In this document: piece by piece, positions 7,259-15,548 of the stretch
Position numbering within the stretch: the first letter of the stretch is position 1
How the letters are laid out: each line of letters opens with the position of its first letter
NCBI GenBank assembly: GCA_030527825.1
Contig: JAUNAC010000001.1
Span: 1,141,464-1,205,463, forward strand
Source of the DNA: Lautropia sp.
Lineage (GTDB): Bacteria; Pseudomonadota; Gammaproteobacteria; Burkholderiales; Burkholderiaceae_E
DNA: 64,000 bases
Reading direction: 5' to 3'
The notes under the pieces: generated by a model
Database searches by the model: none
What the model saw: the letters and a program-made list of their open reading frames with translations, nothing else
Told to the model about the DNA's origin: nothing
Translations under genes and position numbers: made by a program

Positions 7259-9646
7259 TCAGCGTCTGCTCTTGCCGTGGGCATTCGCAAAGGCCATGGC
7301 CAAGGCGTTCTGTGGTGCCTTTGTTGCACGCTCTCCCTGTCGGGAATGATCACGCCGCCCGCTGCGTCCCTCGGACTGCTTGTCTGCTGGACGTGCGCCG
7401 CTGCCCTGTGCTGGGCGAGGTCGACCGTGACGGTCGCTGGCGGGAGGAGTGTCGGACATCCGCATGGTTAGTGCAACCCGCTGGCGGCGAACATCGACCT
7501 CCAGGACCTTCACTTTCACGACATCCCCTGTCTTGACGACTTGGTGAGGGTCCTTGACAAATTGATCAGATAGCGCGGAGATGTGCACCAATCCGTCTTG
7601 ATGTACCCCGATGTCGACAAAGGCTCCAAAATTGGCAACGTTGGTGACAACGCCTTCCAGCGTCATGCCGGGACGAAGATCAGCCAGTGTTTCGACGCCT
7701 TCCTTGAAGCTGGCTGTGCGGAATTCTGGACGAGGGTCGCGTCCCGGTTTTTCCAGCTCTTTCAGGATGTCGTGGATGGTGGGGAGCCCGAACTGCTCGT
7801 TGGTGTAGCGAGTGGGATCCAGCCGTGCGATGACCTGTTTCTGTCCAACAACATCACTGATGTTCAGTTCGAGATCATCGAGCATTTTCTGGACGACGGG
7901 GTAGGCTTCAGGATGGACAGCGGAACCATCCAGGGGGTTGTCTCCTCCCTGAACCCGCAGAAAGCCTGCTGCCTGCTGAAATGCCCGGGCGCCCAGTCGG
8001 CTGACCGCCAGCAGGGACTGGCGGTTGGCGAAGGGGCCATGTTGATCCCTGTGCCGAACAATGTTTTCTGCAAGCGATGGACCGAGCCCGGCGATCCGCG
8101 TCAGCAGCGGTACGCTGGCGGTGTTGAGGTCTACGCCAACGCCATTGACGCAGTCTTCGACAACCCCATCCAGGGCCCTGGCCAGACGGGTCTGGCTGAC
8201 GTCATGCTGGTATTGGCCTACGCCGATGGCTTTGGGTTCGATCTTGACCAGTTCTGCCAGGGGGTCCTGCAGGCGGCGGGCGATGGATACCGCGCCACGC
8301 AGGCTGACATCAAGCTCGGGGAATTCCTGCGCTGCCAGCTCAGAGGCCGAGTAGACCGATGCGCCGGCTTCGGACACGATCGCCCGGGTGAGATGCAATT
8401 GAGGATGGGTGTGAATCAGTTCACCTACTAGCCGATCGGTTTCACGGGAGGCCGTGCCATTACCAACGGCCAGCAGGGCCACTTGGTGAGCCTTGCACAG
8501 TCTGGCCAGTTCGGTTAGTGAACCTTGCCAGTCGTTGCGTGGCTGGTGAGGATAAATGGTGGTGGTCTCCAACAGCTTCCCGGTGCCGTCGACCACGGCC
8601 ACTTTCACGCCGGTACGGACGCCAGGATCAAGCCCCATGGTGACTTGCCGCCCGGCCGGCGCGGCCAGAAGCAGATCCTTGACGTTCAGCCCAAAAACAC
8701 GGATGGCCTCCTCTTCGGCCCTCTCCCTCAGATTGTTGATCAGCTCCCCCTCAATCTGCCAGCACAGTTTGATCTGCCATGTCCAGCGGACAGTTTGCAG
8801 CAGCCAGCCATCGGCGGGTCGTCCCAGGTCGGCGATACCAACCCTGGCAGCGATGGTACGCTCGCACCAGCCGGGGCCATTGGCTGCGTCAATTTCATCT
8901 GGCAGTCTGATGCTGAGAGTTAAAATTTCTTCGCGACGCCCTCGCAGTAGCGCAAGCGCCCGGTGCGATGGAATGTCGGCAAGCGTTTCCCGGTAATCAA
9001 AATAGTCGGCGAATTTTGTGCCGGAGTCGCTTTTTTCAGGTACGACACGGGATAACAGGAGCGCGTTGTCCTGTAGATGTCCGCGTAATCGTCCCACCAG
9101 ATCAGCATCCTCGGCAAAGCGTTCCATAAGAATCTGCCGGGCGCCGTCCAGCGCGGCCTTGGTGTCGGCAACGCCGGGGTTGTCTCCATCGGGCGTGCTG
9201 AAGGCGGGTTTCAGATAGGCAGCCGCTTCTGCCTCCGGTTGACGTTCCGGGTGCAGAAGCAGGGTATCGGCGAGTGGTTCCAGCCCGGCCTCTCGTGCGA
9301 TCTGTGCCTTGGTTCTGCGTTTGGGTTTGTAGGGGGCGTACAGGTCTTCCAGGCGCTGTTTGCTGTCGGCTGCGTCGATGCGAGATGCAAGTTCGTCAGT
9401 CAGTTTGCCTTGCTCCTGGATGGATGCCAGGATGGCCTCCCGGCGGGCGTCAAGCTCGCGCAGATAGGTCAGCCGTTCGGCCAGCAGACGCAACTGGGTG
9501 TCATCGAGATTGCCAGTGACCTCTTTTCGGTAGCGCGCGATGAAGGGTACGGTTGCGCCTTCATCAAGCAGAGTGATGGTGGCAGACACCTGTTGTGGCC
9601 GGATGACCAGTTCGGTGGCAATACGTTGTTCCAGCGGTAAAGGCAT
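7259..9646 (-). CDS. tex: Tex-family RNA-binding transcription accessory protein
   Basis: This 795-residue cytoplasmic protein has the complete Tex layout: N-terminal helical region ([17 protein letters not shown] near residue 28 matches E. coli Tex), the YqgF/RNase H-like domain ([17 protein letters not shown] near 330), helix-hairpin-helix repeats (around 500-560), and an S1 RNA-binding domain ([20 protein letters not shown] near 655). A basic, low-complexity C-terminal tail of about 70 residues extends beyond S1. The start was set at 9646 because homology begins two residues later; the longer frame from 9772 adds 42 residues with no family counterpart. Tex is linked to transcription and RNA binding in several bacteria, with an incompletely known mechanism. 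Confidence 0.95.
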   Translation of the reverse strand: MPLPLEQRIATELVIRPQQVSATITLLDEGATVPFIARYRKEVTGNLDDTQLRLLAERLTYLRELDARREAILASIQEQGKLTDELASRIDAADSKQRLEDLYAPYKPKRRTKAQIAREAGLEPLADTLLLHPERQPEAEAAAYLKPAFSTPDGDNPGVADTKAALDGARQILMERFAEDADLVGRLRGHLQDNALLLSRVVPEKSDSGTKFADYFDYRETLADIPSHRALALLRGRREEILTLSIRLPDEIDAANGPGWCERTIAARVGIADLGRPADGWLLQTVRWTWQIKLCWQIEGELINNLRERAEEEAIRVFGLNVKDLLLAAPAGRQVTMGLDPGVRTGVKVAVVDGTGKLLETTTIYPHQPRNDWQGSLTELARLCKAHQVALLAVGNGTASRETDRLVGELIHTHPQLHLTRAIVSEAGASVYSASELAAQEFPELDVSLRGAVSIARRLQDPLAELVKIEPKAIGVGQYQHDVSQTRLARALDGVVEDCVNGVGVDLNTASVPLLTRIAGLGPSLAENIVRHRDQHGPFANRQSLLAVSRLGARAFQQAAGFLRVQGGDNPLDGSAVHPEAYPVVQKMLDDLELNISDVVGQKQVIARLDPTRYTNEQFGLPTIHDILKELEKPGRDPRPEFRTASFKEGVETLADLRPGMTLEGVVTNVANFGAFVDIGVHQDGLVHISALSDQFVKDPHQVVKTGDVVKVKVLEVDVRRQRVALTMRMSDTPPASDRHGRPRPAQGSGARPADKQSEGRSGRRDHSRQGERATKAPQNALAMAFANAHGKSRR

Positions 9647-9798
9647 AAGCGGCAATGAGACTGATCGAAATGAAGGGCGCTCCGCTCTCTGAGCCCCGTT
9701 CCAGTGGGCCAGTTCCCGGGGCGGGGCATAAGCGTAGGCGTAGTGTCGCATTCTGGAAAGGGTTCGCAGCATAGCAGGGATGTTATGGGTCGGCAGAA

Positions 9799-9827
9799 TA
9801 ACAACGGGCCAGAATTTGTGCCATAAT
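9799..9827 (+). promoter_or_regulatory. Possible promoter of the split tRNA-Ile gene
   Basis: CATAAT at 9822-9827 could be a -10 element, placed 8 bp before the tRNA 5' end at 9836. A clear -35 box is not visible; TAACAA at 9799-9804 has the right spacing only. The assignment rests on position. Confidence 0.25.
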
Positions 9828-9835
9828 CGGGGAGT

Positions 9836-10197
9836 GGGCCGTTAGCTCAGTTGGTTAGAGCAGAGGACTTGGCGGGCAATTCCCTTCGTCTGGTGTTTTG
9901 GGGCAGGTTGCGACCTGTACCAGATCAATGACCATTCATGGGAAACGCTGCATGGGTTGCCCGGAATAGCTTGCTGTTTCGCGGTAGAACTTCTCAAATT
10001 CGGTAAACGCTCTGGTGTCCTGAGGACACCGTGCCAATGCCGAGCGAAGCTCCAGTAATTTGGAGAACGTGTAGAGACTCGACGGGAAGGCCGAAAGGCA
10101 AGACAGAGTCCAGACCACAAACCGGAAACGGGCGGCGAAAGCCGAAGTGGTACGCATAATCCTTTGGTCGTTGGTTCGAGCCCAACACGGCCTACCA
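9836..10197 (+). tRNA. tRNA-Ile (CAU anticodon, AUA decoding after lysidine modification), interrupted by a group I intron
   Basis: The 5' exon 9836-9869 holds the acceptor 5' strand GGGCCGT, a D arm and the stem GAGGA followed by CT. The 3' exon 10155-10197 starts with CATAA and carries the stem TCCTT, a T arm GTTGG-TTCGAGC-CCAAC, the acceptor 3' strand ACGGCCT, discriminator A and an encoded CCA. Joined, they give a 7-nt anticodon loop CTCATAA with CAT at positions 34-36. This body is that of the minor Ile tRNA whose C34 becomes lysidine through TilS, rather than a Met tRNA. The acceptor stem has a G1-U72 wobble. The gene cannot be found as a contiguous cloverleaf because the anticodon loop is split between U33 and C34. 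Confidence 0.93.
9870..10154 (+). ncRNA. Group I self-splicing intron in the tRNA-Ile(CAU) anticodon loop
   Basis: The 285-nt insert has the conserved core in order: P element (AATTCGGTAAACGC, 9997-10010), P5 hairpin (10014-10020 with 10024-10030), Q element (AATGCCGAGC, 10035-10044), P6 hairpin (CTCCA 10050-10054 with TGGAG 10061-10065), R element (GTGTAGAGACTCGACGG, 10069-10085), a GCC-GAAA-GGC hairpin, S element (ACAGAGTCC, 10103-10111), and two GNRA hairpins CCG-GAAA-CGG (10122-10131) and GGC-GAAA-GCC (10134-10143). The 5' site follows a U and the last intron base is G. P1 can form between ACT|TGGCGGG (9867-9876) and 9885-9894, with the expected U.G wobble at the splice site (U9869-G9892). 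The element spellings closely resemble the IC3-type Azoarcus tRNA-Ile intron. No homing endonuclease frame is present. Confidence 0.93.
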
Positions 10198-10476
10198 CCT
10201 TTATTTTCCTTGATTGCCGTGCTGTATCTGGTCTGCCCGTGCGATGGGTAGTGTATCTGCCAGATACGCAGTCCTGTCGATTCAGTCTGAAGGCTATCCA
10301 GGCTGAGACCAAACCTTCCTGGACAAGGAGGCATCCTGAAAATGCTGCTCTTGCCGGATTTCCCTGGCTGGCATGTTCTCGACCGTTTGTTCATGACATG
10401 GTTTTGCGTAAGGATCGCTGTCGGCCTGGTTCGGTTTGCTGTCATTATGATCAGCCAATTGCAGAATGTCCTTGAG
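10198..10476. other. Gap after the tRNA without a recognisable gene
   Basis: About 280 bp follow the CCA end. Several short open frames cross it, but none has a ribosome site or family resemblance. No integrase, attachment-site duplicate of the tRNA 3' end or terminator hairpin was seen. Base composition becomes AT-rich towards the H-NS gene. Confidence 0.4.
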
Positions 10477-10565
10477 CCCGATATATCGGGGTTTCCCATA
10501 TATGGGCTGATGCGAGATATATAGGTGCATCATTTCTTTTTATGTATAACCTATTTTTATGTATA
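10477..10565. promoter_or_regulatory. Palindrome and direct-repeat cluster upstream of the H-NS gene
   Basis: This AT-rich stretch contains a perfect 14-bp palindrome CCCGATATATCGGG (10477-10490), a perfect 12-bp palindrome CCCATATATGGG (10495-10506), a third ATATAT core (10517-10522), and two copies of TTTTTATGTATA (10537-10548 and 10554-10565). Adjacent elements mostly repeat at 17-19 bp. The cluster ends 85 bp before the H-NS start and probably contains its promoter and operators. Which protein binds is unknown; autoregulation by H-NS is a reasonable guess because of the AT-rich, bendable sequence. Confidence 0.5.
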
Positions 10566-10650
10566 GACAGTTCGCAAACAGGAAAAAATGTCGTATCCTT
10601 CGATAAATGGCACAATGGAATTTTCATTTTTTATAGGAATAAATACGACG

Positions 10651-11040
10651 ATGGCTTCGCTTGTTGATCTCAACCGAAAAATAGCCAAGCTTCAGAAGCA
10701 GGCCGATGCTATTAAGAGCCGGGAAAGAAAAGGAATTATCGGGCAGATCAGGCAGGCTATTGCTGATTATGATCTGACTGTGGATGACCTGTTTTCTGCA
10801 AATGTTGTCGTTGCAAAACGGCGGGGGCGTGCGGGAGTTGGTTTGGGCGGTGAAGGGCGTGTTGTCCAGTCACGGCGTGGCCGCCCGGTCGGATCGGTGT
10901 CACGCAAGCCAGTACCCGTCCGCTATCGTGACGAAGCTGGCCATACCTGGACAGGGCGTGGCAAGCAACCCAATTGGCTACGCGCCCACATTGAGGCTGG
11001 GCGTGATATTGAGCAGTATCGGGTGGCCGAGGCGGAGTGA
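10651..11040 (+). CDS. H-NS family nucleoid-associated protein
   Basis: A 129-residue DNA-binding protein. The N-terminal 45 residues form a charged helical dimerisation region, followed by a basic linker, and the C-terminal domain shows the betaproteobacterial H-NS signature YRDEAGHTWTGRGKQPNWLR (near residues 92-111), whose GRGKQP loop is the AT-hook-like DNA-binding element. The start at 10651 was preferred over 10588 because the family begins with this MASLVDLNRKIAKL-type N-terminus and AGGAAT lies just upstream. Proteins of this class silence AT-rich, often horizontally acquired DNA. The leader carries palindromes and repeats (10477-10565), which suggests its own control. Confidence 0.93.
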   Translation: MASLVDLNRKIAKLQKQADAIKSRERKGIIGQIRQAIADYDLTVDDLFSANVVVAKRRGRAGVGLGGEGRVVQSRRGRPVGSVSRKPVPVRYRDEAGHTWTGRGKQPNWLRAHIEAGRDIEQYRVAEAE

Positions 11041-11127
11041 AACGCGTCTGGCCTGTTCACCGTGAAATGCAGGCATCATGGCTGGTAGCACAGCGCTTGC
11101 CGGCCGGTGGTTCTGGTGGAGTTCGTC

Positions 11128-11808
11128 ATGTCTATGACAGTATCCGGCGCCAAGGCAGGATGGGTGCCGCTTTCGTGCAGAAAGGTGTTGGCCTGCGTGC
11201 TGGGCACCTGTCTCGTACTAGCAGGTTGCGCAGGTACGGCGCCTGCACAATTGACTACATTCAATCGTTTGGGGGGCAGCAACCCGGCAGGTCTGCAAGG
11301 GCTGCGATTTGTTGTTGAGCCGCAGTCGGGACAAGTGGATAGTCTGGCGTTTGCCGATTACGCGGAACGGGTACGCAAGGCGCTGGGCCGACATGGGTTA
11401 GTGCCCATATCTGACAGTCGTCAGGCAAATCTGATTGTGCATCTCGACTACAGCAGTGATGGTGATCCTTCCGCCGGACAACCGACGTCCGGGAGCAGGA
11501 TATCCTTGGGACTGGGAGGCGGGATGAATGTTGGCTGGGGCATCGGACTGGGTCTTCCTGTCGGGGGGCGTTCCGATGGGCTGCATTATCGGCACCGCCT
11601 TCAGGTGGTTATGGATCGTGTACAGGCAGGGGGAGATGGTGCCGGGGTACATCGCCATCCGCCAGAGCGAGTCTATGAATCAACGTTGCTGACCATGAGT
11701 GAGTCAGCTGCATCTGCCCCGCTGATGCCTGCCATGATTGACGCAATATTGACCCATTTCCCTGGGGATAATGGGAAGACGCTTGCCGTGAGCCTCCCCG
11801 CATCCTGA
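11128..11808 (+). CDS. DUF4136-type lipoprotein
   Basis: This 226-residue protein begins with a lipoprotein signal: basic residues, a hydrophobic core and lipobox LAGC (cysteine about residue 34), so it should be lipidated and exported. The mature part resembles the DUF4136 family, with the FVVEPQ strand, a YAERVRKALGRHG helix, the LIVHLDY strand typical of the domain, and a glycine-rich insert. ATG 11128 was chosen because GGTGGAG lies 6 bp upstream; 11107 and 11134 are alternatives. Function of the family is not established. It stands alone between the H-NS gene and a gap, and a GC-rich hairpin follows the stop codon. Confidence 0.78.
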   Translation: MSMTVSGAKAGWVPLSCRKVLACVLGTCLVLAGCAGTAPAQLTTFNRLGGSNPAGLQGLRFVVEPQSGQVDSLAFADYAERVRKALGRHGLVPISDSRQANLIVHLDYSSDGDPSAGQPTSGSRISLGLGGGMNVGWGIGLGLPVGGRSDGLHYRHRLQVVMDRVQAGGDGAGVHRHPPERVYESTLLTMSESAASAPLMPAMIDAILTHFPGDNGKTLAVSLPAS

Positions 11809-11813
11809 AAAAA

Positions 11814-11843
11814 GCGGGCCACCCAGGGTAGGAAATGGCCCGC
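11814..11843. terminator. Hairpin after the DUF4136 lipoprotein gene
   Basis: An 8-bp perfect stem GCGGGCCA/TGGCCCGC with a 14-nt loop starts 6 bp after the stop codon. Six A residues precede the stem, but no T-run follows on the plus strand, so termination efficiency is uncertain. A hairpin of very similar spelling follows pyc at 60740-60765. Confidence 0.5.
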
Positions 11844-12188
11844 GAATCCAAGCTCAGGAGAGAAAGCAAGCATTGACCTTAAACACCGGTCGTACTGTAG
11901 GCAGTATTGTGCGGATCGGGTTCTGGTCTGGCGGGTGTTGGTAGATGGGCGGCTCATGACCGCCGATTGATGGAGAGCAGGTGGAAGCTTCCGTGCAGAA
12001 GATGTGCTAACGGGGCACACGGGTATGGCATGGCAGGCGATACGGTGGCGGATCGCCGTTGCAGGCATGGAGCCGTCAGTCTGGTATCGTGAACCGGTAG
12101 CGGGTTGGACCTTGGGTAAATAGTGAGGTCACTTTAGGCTTGAATGATCCTTAACTGCTGACAGGCGCGAGCCCGCCCCGATCCCTCA
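11844..12188. other. Gap of about 345 bp without a recognised gene
   Basis: I see only short open frames of 60-130 codons in conflicting frames and no family resemblance, RNA gene or repeat. It may hold the promoter of the following small ORF. Confidence 0.4.
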
Positions 12189-12386
12189 ATGTCCGAGATC
12201 ACGCAAACGCCCGCATTGTCCCCTGAGCCTTCTGCCATCGTCGGGTCGCAGTTTACCTTTGAACAGATCTGTGCTTTCGGTCTGGCCATGGGGTGGGGGG
12301 ACCGGCCTCTCGCCTTTGTGGTAAAAAACTGGATGGATTCGCGCCCAGCCTTTTCCATGGAAGACATTATCGGATTGCCGCGCTGA
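12189..12386 (+). CDS. Possible small protein of unknown function (65 aa)
   Basis: An open frame of 65 codons lies 89 bp before fumC. It encodes an acidic N-terminal half and a more structured second half with alternating hydrophobic and aromatic residues (LAMGWGDRPLAFVVKNWMDS). I do not recognise a family. No clear ribosome site precedes the ATG, so the real start could differ. The opposite strand is also open in parts, which lowers certainty. Confidence 0.35.
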   Translation: MSEITQTPALSPEPSAIVGSQFTFEQICAFGLAMGWGDRPLAFVVKNWMDSRPAFSMEDIIGLPR

Positions 12387-12475
12387 GTTCCATATAGCGG
12401 TTGGTTTCCTTGCGGTCAGGATGTGCTGTAACACGCTATAGTTACGGTATTGCCAATGACGTGAGGAGATTGTCC

Positions 12476-13864
12476 ATGAATGGATCTGTGCGCATGGAGC
12501 GTGACACCTTCGGTGAGATCGCTGTGCCGGCTGATCGGCTATGGGGAGCGCAGACGCAGCGTTCGCTGCAGAACTTCAAAATTTCGACGGAAAAGCAGTC
12601 ACCGGAACTGATTCGGGCGCTGGCTACGGTCAAGCGGGCTGCGGCGACAGTCAATGCTGGCCTGGGGCAGCTGGCCGCTGACAAGGCCAGGGCAATTGAG
12701 GCCGCAGCGGATGAGGTACTGGCTGGCAAGCATGATGGTGAGTTTCCGCTGGCGGTCTGGCAGACCGGCTCGGGGACTCAGACCAACATGAACCTTAACG
12801 AGGTGCTGGCGAACCGGGGCAGTGAACTGATGGGCGGTGAGCGGGGTGAGGCACGTCTGATTCACCCTAATGACGATGTCAATCGCGGCCAGTCGTCTAA
12901 TGATGTCTTTCCGACGGCCATGAATGTGGCGGTTGCAGTGGCGATTCGCCAGAACCTCGTACCGTCGCTGCGGCAGTTGCGCGATACGCTGAAAGCGAAA
13001 TCCGAGGCGTTTCGGGATATCGTAAAGATTGGCCGGACGCATCTGCAGGATGCCACACCGCTGACGCTTGGTCAGGAGTTTTCAGGTTATGTGGCCCAGC
13101 TGGAACATGGTCTGAAGCATCTGGAAGAGGCGCTGCCACATCTGCAGGAGCTGGCCCAGGGAGGTACGGCCGTGGGAACCGGGCTCAACGCGCACCCTGA
13201 GTTTGCCAAGAAGGTGGCTGAGGAAATCGCCCGTCTGACGGGGGTGCCTTTTACGACTGCTCCCAGCAAGTTTGAAGCATTGGCGGCCGCTGATGCTCAG
13301 GTTATGGCCCATGGTGTGTTCAAGACCATTGCTGCGTCACTGTTCAAGCTTGCCAATGATGTACGCTGGCTGGCCAGTGGTCCGCGGTCGGGACTGGGCG
13401 AAATCACTATTCCTGAAAATGAACCGGGCAGCTCGATCATGCCGGGCAAGGTGAATCCGACGCAGTGTGAGGCGCTGACTATGGCATGTGCCCAGGTGTT
13501 CGGCAATGACGTCGCTGTCAATATTGGTGGTGCCAGTGGCAATTTCGAGCTGAATGTCTACCGGCCGATGATTGTGCATAATCTGCTGCAGTCCGTTCGC
13601 CTGCTGGCGGATGGTGCCCGCAGCTTCAATGACAATTGCGCGGTGGGCATCGAGCCGAATCGTACCCGCATCAATCAGTTGATGGAACAGTCCTTGATGC
13701 TGGTGACTGCGCTGAACCCGCATATCGGGTATGACAAGGCTGCGCAGATTGCGAAGAAGGCGCACAAGGAAGGAACCACTCTGAAAGCGGCAGCGCTGGC
13801 ATTGGGATATGTGACGGCAGAGCAGTTTGATGAATGGGTGCGGCCCGAGAAAATGGTGGGCTGA
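12476..13864 (+). CDS. fumC: Class II fumarate hydratase
   Basis: This 462-residue cytoplasmic enzyme interconverts fumarate and malate in the TCA cycle. It is oxygen-stable and needs no iron-sulfur cluster. The superfamily signature [11 protein letters not shown] is present near residue 318, the substrate-site block [13 protein letters not shown] near residue 98, and SSNDVFPT near residue 139. Length matches E. coli FumC (467). The start at 12476 has GAGGAG 7 bp upstream and yields the family N-terminus MERDTFGEI after six residues; the longer frame to 12401 is not supported. Confidence 0.97.
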   Translation: MNGSVRMERDTFGEIAVPADRLWGAQTQRSLQNFKISTEKQSPELIRALATVKRAAATVNAGLGQLAADKARAIEAAADEVLAGKHDGEFPLAVWQTGSGTQTNMNLNEVLANRGSELMGGERGEARLIHPNDDVNRGQSSNDVFPTAMNVAVAVAIRQNLVPSLRQLRDTLKAKSEAFRDIVKIGRTHLQDATPLTLGQEFSGYVAQLEHGLKHLEEALPHLQELAQGGTAVGTGLNAHPEFAKKVAEEIARLTGVPFTTAPSKFEALAAADAQVMAHGVFKTIAASLFKLANDVRWLASGPRSGLGEITIPENEPGSSIMPGKVNPTQCEALTMACAQVFGNDVAVNIGGASGNFELNVYRPMIVHNLLQSVRLLADGARSFNDNCAVGIEPNRTRINQLMEQSLMLVTALNPHIGYDKAAQIAKKAHKEGTTLKAAALALGYVTAEQFDEWVRPEKMVG

Positions 13865-13937
13865 AGTAGGCCATGATTGAGGGTAGGTAGGTGATGATGC
13901 GTAGGGGGTTTGGGCGCTGTTCGGCTACAATTGGCGC

Positions 13938-15548
13938 ATGACTTTGTCAACTGACCTATCTGCCGGGAGTGTCCCGGATCTGGCGCTGCCAACCTTCAGC
14001 CAGTTTGGCCTGCATCCTGATGTTCTTAAGGCCATTACGGCGGCTGGTTACACCACGCCTACCCCCATTCAGGCGGCGGCCATTCCGCAGGTCATGGCGG
14101 GCCATGATGTAATGGCCGCCGCCCAGACCGGGACCGGGAAGACGGCCGGTTTTGCGCTGCCCATCATCAATGCCTTGATGCCTCTGGCCAGCCACAGTGC
14201 CTCTCCGGCACGCCATCCGGTCAGGGCATTGATTATTGCGCCCACACGCGAGCTGGCTGACCAGATCCATGACAATGTCAGGACCTATATACAGTTCACC
14301 CCCCTGCGTTCCGCTGCTGTATTCGGTGGTGTGGACATGCAGCCACAGATACAGGCACTGAGATCAGGGGTCGAGATTCTGATCGCGACGCCGGGGCGGC
14401 TACTGGATCATGTCCAGCAAAAATCGGTCAATCTGTCACAGGTGCAGCTGCTGGTGCTGGATGAAGCCGACCGGATGCTGGATATGGGGTTTTTGCCGGA
14501 TATCCAGCGGATCCTCAATCTGCTGTCGCCCCGGCGTCAGAATCTGATGTTTTCGGCCACGTTTTCGGACGAAATTCGCAAGCTGGCCAATCGCTTTTTG
14601 AATGAACCGAAGCTGATCGAGGTCGCGAGGCCCAACACCCTGGCGGAAAATGTCGAGCAGACGGTTTATCGCGTACCGTCTGATGATGCGAAGCGGGATG
14701 CCGTTGGCTGGCTGATCAAGCACCGGAACATAGAACAGGTTATCGTTTTTTCAAATACCAAGATTGGTGCAGGTCGCCTTGCGCGGCATTTACAGCAGGA
14801 GGGTTATCGGGCCGAGGCCATTCATGGCGACAAGTCCCAGCAGGAGCGTCTGAAGACGCTGGAGGCGTTCAAGTCTGGTGACGTCAAGGTGCTGGTGGCT
14901 ACCGATGTGGCGGCCAGGGGGCTGGACATTGCGGAATTGCCTGCCGTCATTAATTATGATCTGCCCCATTCACCGGAAGACTACGTGCACCGGATCGGGC
15001 GCACCGGTCGTGCCGGCGCGTCGGGCATGGCCCTGTCGCTGATGATTGATCGGGATCAGCGTGCACTGGGCGAGATCGAGCGATTGACCAAACGCACCTT
15101 GGTTGTGGAAACGCTGCCGATCACAGCGCGCAGCCCAGGCGATCGTCGCCGTCGAACGGGTGAGGCGTCGGAGCGTGGCGCTGATGATGTGGGCGGCAGG
15201 GAAGGTGCTGCAAGGACAGCGGGGCCGCCCCAGCAGAATATGCGAACGTCTCGCGTATCCCGGCGGGAAGGGCGGCTGCGTGGGTACGCGTCTGGCACGG
15301 AGGCTCGGGGCCATCCGGTTTCTACCGGCCCGGTAAACGATGATCCGCTGTTCCATTCACCCTATGTACCTGCTGCAATGGATACAGACGCTCCCCGGGA
15401 TGCCTATCCGGACGCGGCAGGCGCTGCGGTTGTCGGCGCAGGGGGAGCTTTGCCTGGAGCCAGCCGTTCGCCGCGAAGCCCGGGTCAGGGGGGGCAAGCG
15501 ACTGGTCAGCGGCTGGCGATACTGCTGGGAGGCAAGCCTCCGGGTTAG
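13938..15548 (+). CDS. rhlE: RhlE-like DEAD-box ATP-dependent RNA helicase
   Basis: The 536-residue protein has a Q-motif region (FGLHPDVLKAITAAGY), Walker A AQTGTGKT near residue 61, PTRELA, TPGR, DEAD near 175, SAT near 208, and in the second RecA domain RGLDIAELPAVINYD and HRIGRTGRAG near 355. Roughly the last 140 residues are a low-complexity basic and glycine-rich tail that keeps the RhlE-type landmarks DPLFHSPYVP and a terminal LLGG. It remodels RNA, probably in ribosome assembly or mRNA decay. Its stop codon overlaps the convergent gluQ gene by 4 bp, with no room for a separate terminator. Confidence 0.94.
   Translation: MTLSTDLSAGSVPDLALPTFSQFGLHPDVLKAITAAGYTTPTPIQAAAIPQVMAGHDVMAAAQTGTGKTAGFALPIINALMPLASHSASPARHPVRALIIAPTRELADQIHDNVRTYIQFTPLRSAAVFGGVDMQPQIQALRSGVEILIATPGRLLDHVQQKSVNLSQVQLLVLDEADRMLDMGFLPDIQRILNLLSPRRQNLMFSATFSDEIRKLANRFLNEPKLIEVARPNTLAENVEQTVYRVPSDDAKRDAVGWLIKHRNIEQVIVFSNTKIGAGRLARHLQQEGYRAEAIHGDKSQQERLKTLEAFKSGDVKVLVATDVAARGLDIAELPAVINYDLPHSPEDYVHRIGRTGRAGASGMALSLMIDRDQRALGEIERLTKRTLVVETLPITARSPGDRRRRTGEASERGADDVGGREGAARTAGPPQQNMRTSRVSRREGRLRGYASGTEARGHPVSTGPVNDDPLFHSPYVPAAMDTDAPRDAYPDAAGAAVVGAGGALPGASRSPRSPGQGGQATGQRLAILLGGKPPG

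Noticed and set aside
9836..10197. Splicing that would give a UAU anticodon (exon 1 to 9870, exon 2 from 10156)
   Set aside because: The intron would then end in C, while group I introns end in G, and the P1 wobble U9869-G9892 would be lost. The CAU solution also gives a normal 7-nt loop.
10198..10650. Genomic island attachment site at the tRNA 3' end
   Set aside because: tRNA 3' ends often serve as such sites, but no duplicated 3' end, integrase or mobile gene was found downstream within the window.
13938..15548. Frameshift in the rhlE tail
   Set aside because: The tail looks odd, but DPLFHSPYVP and the terminal LLGG are RhlE landmarks in the same frame, so the frame is continuous.
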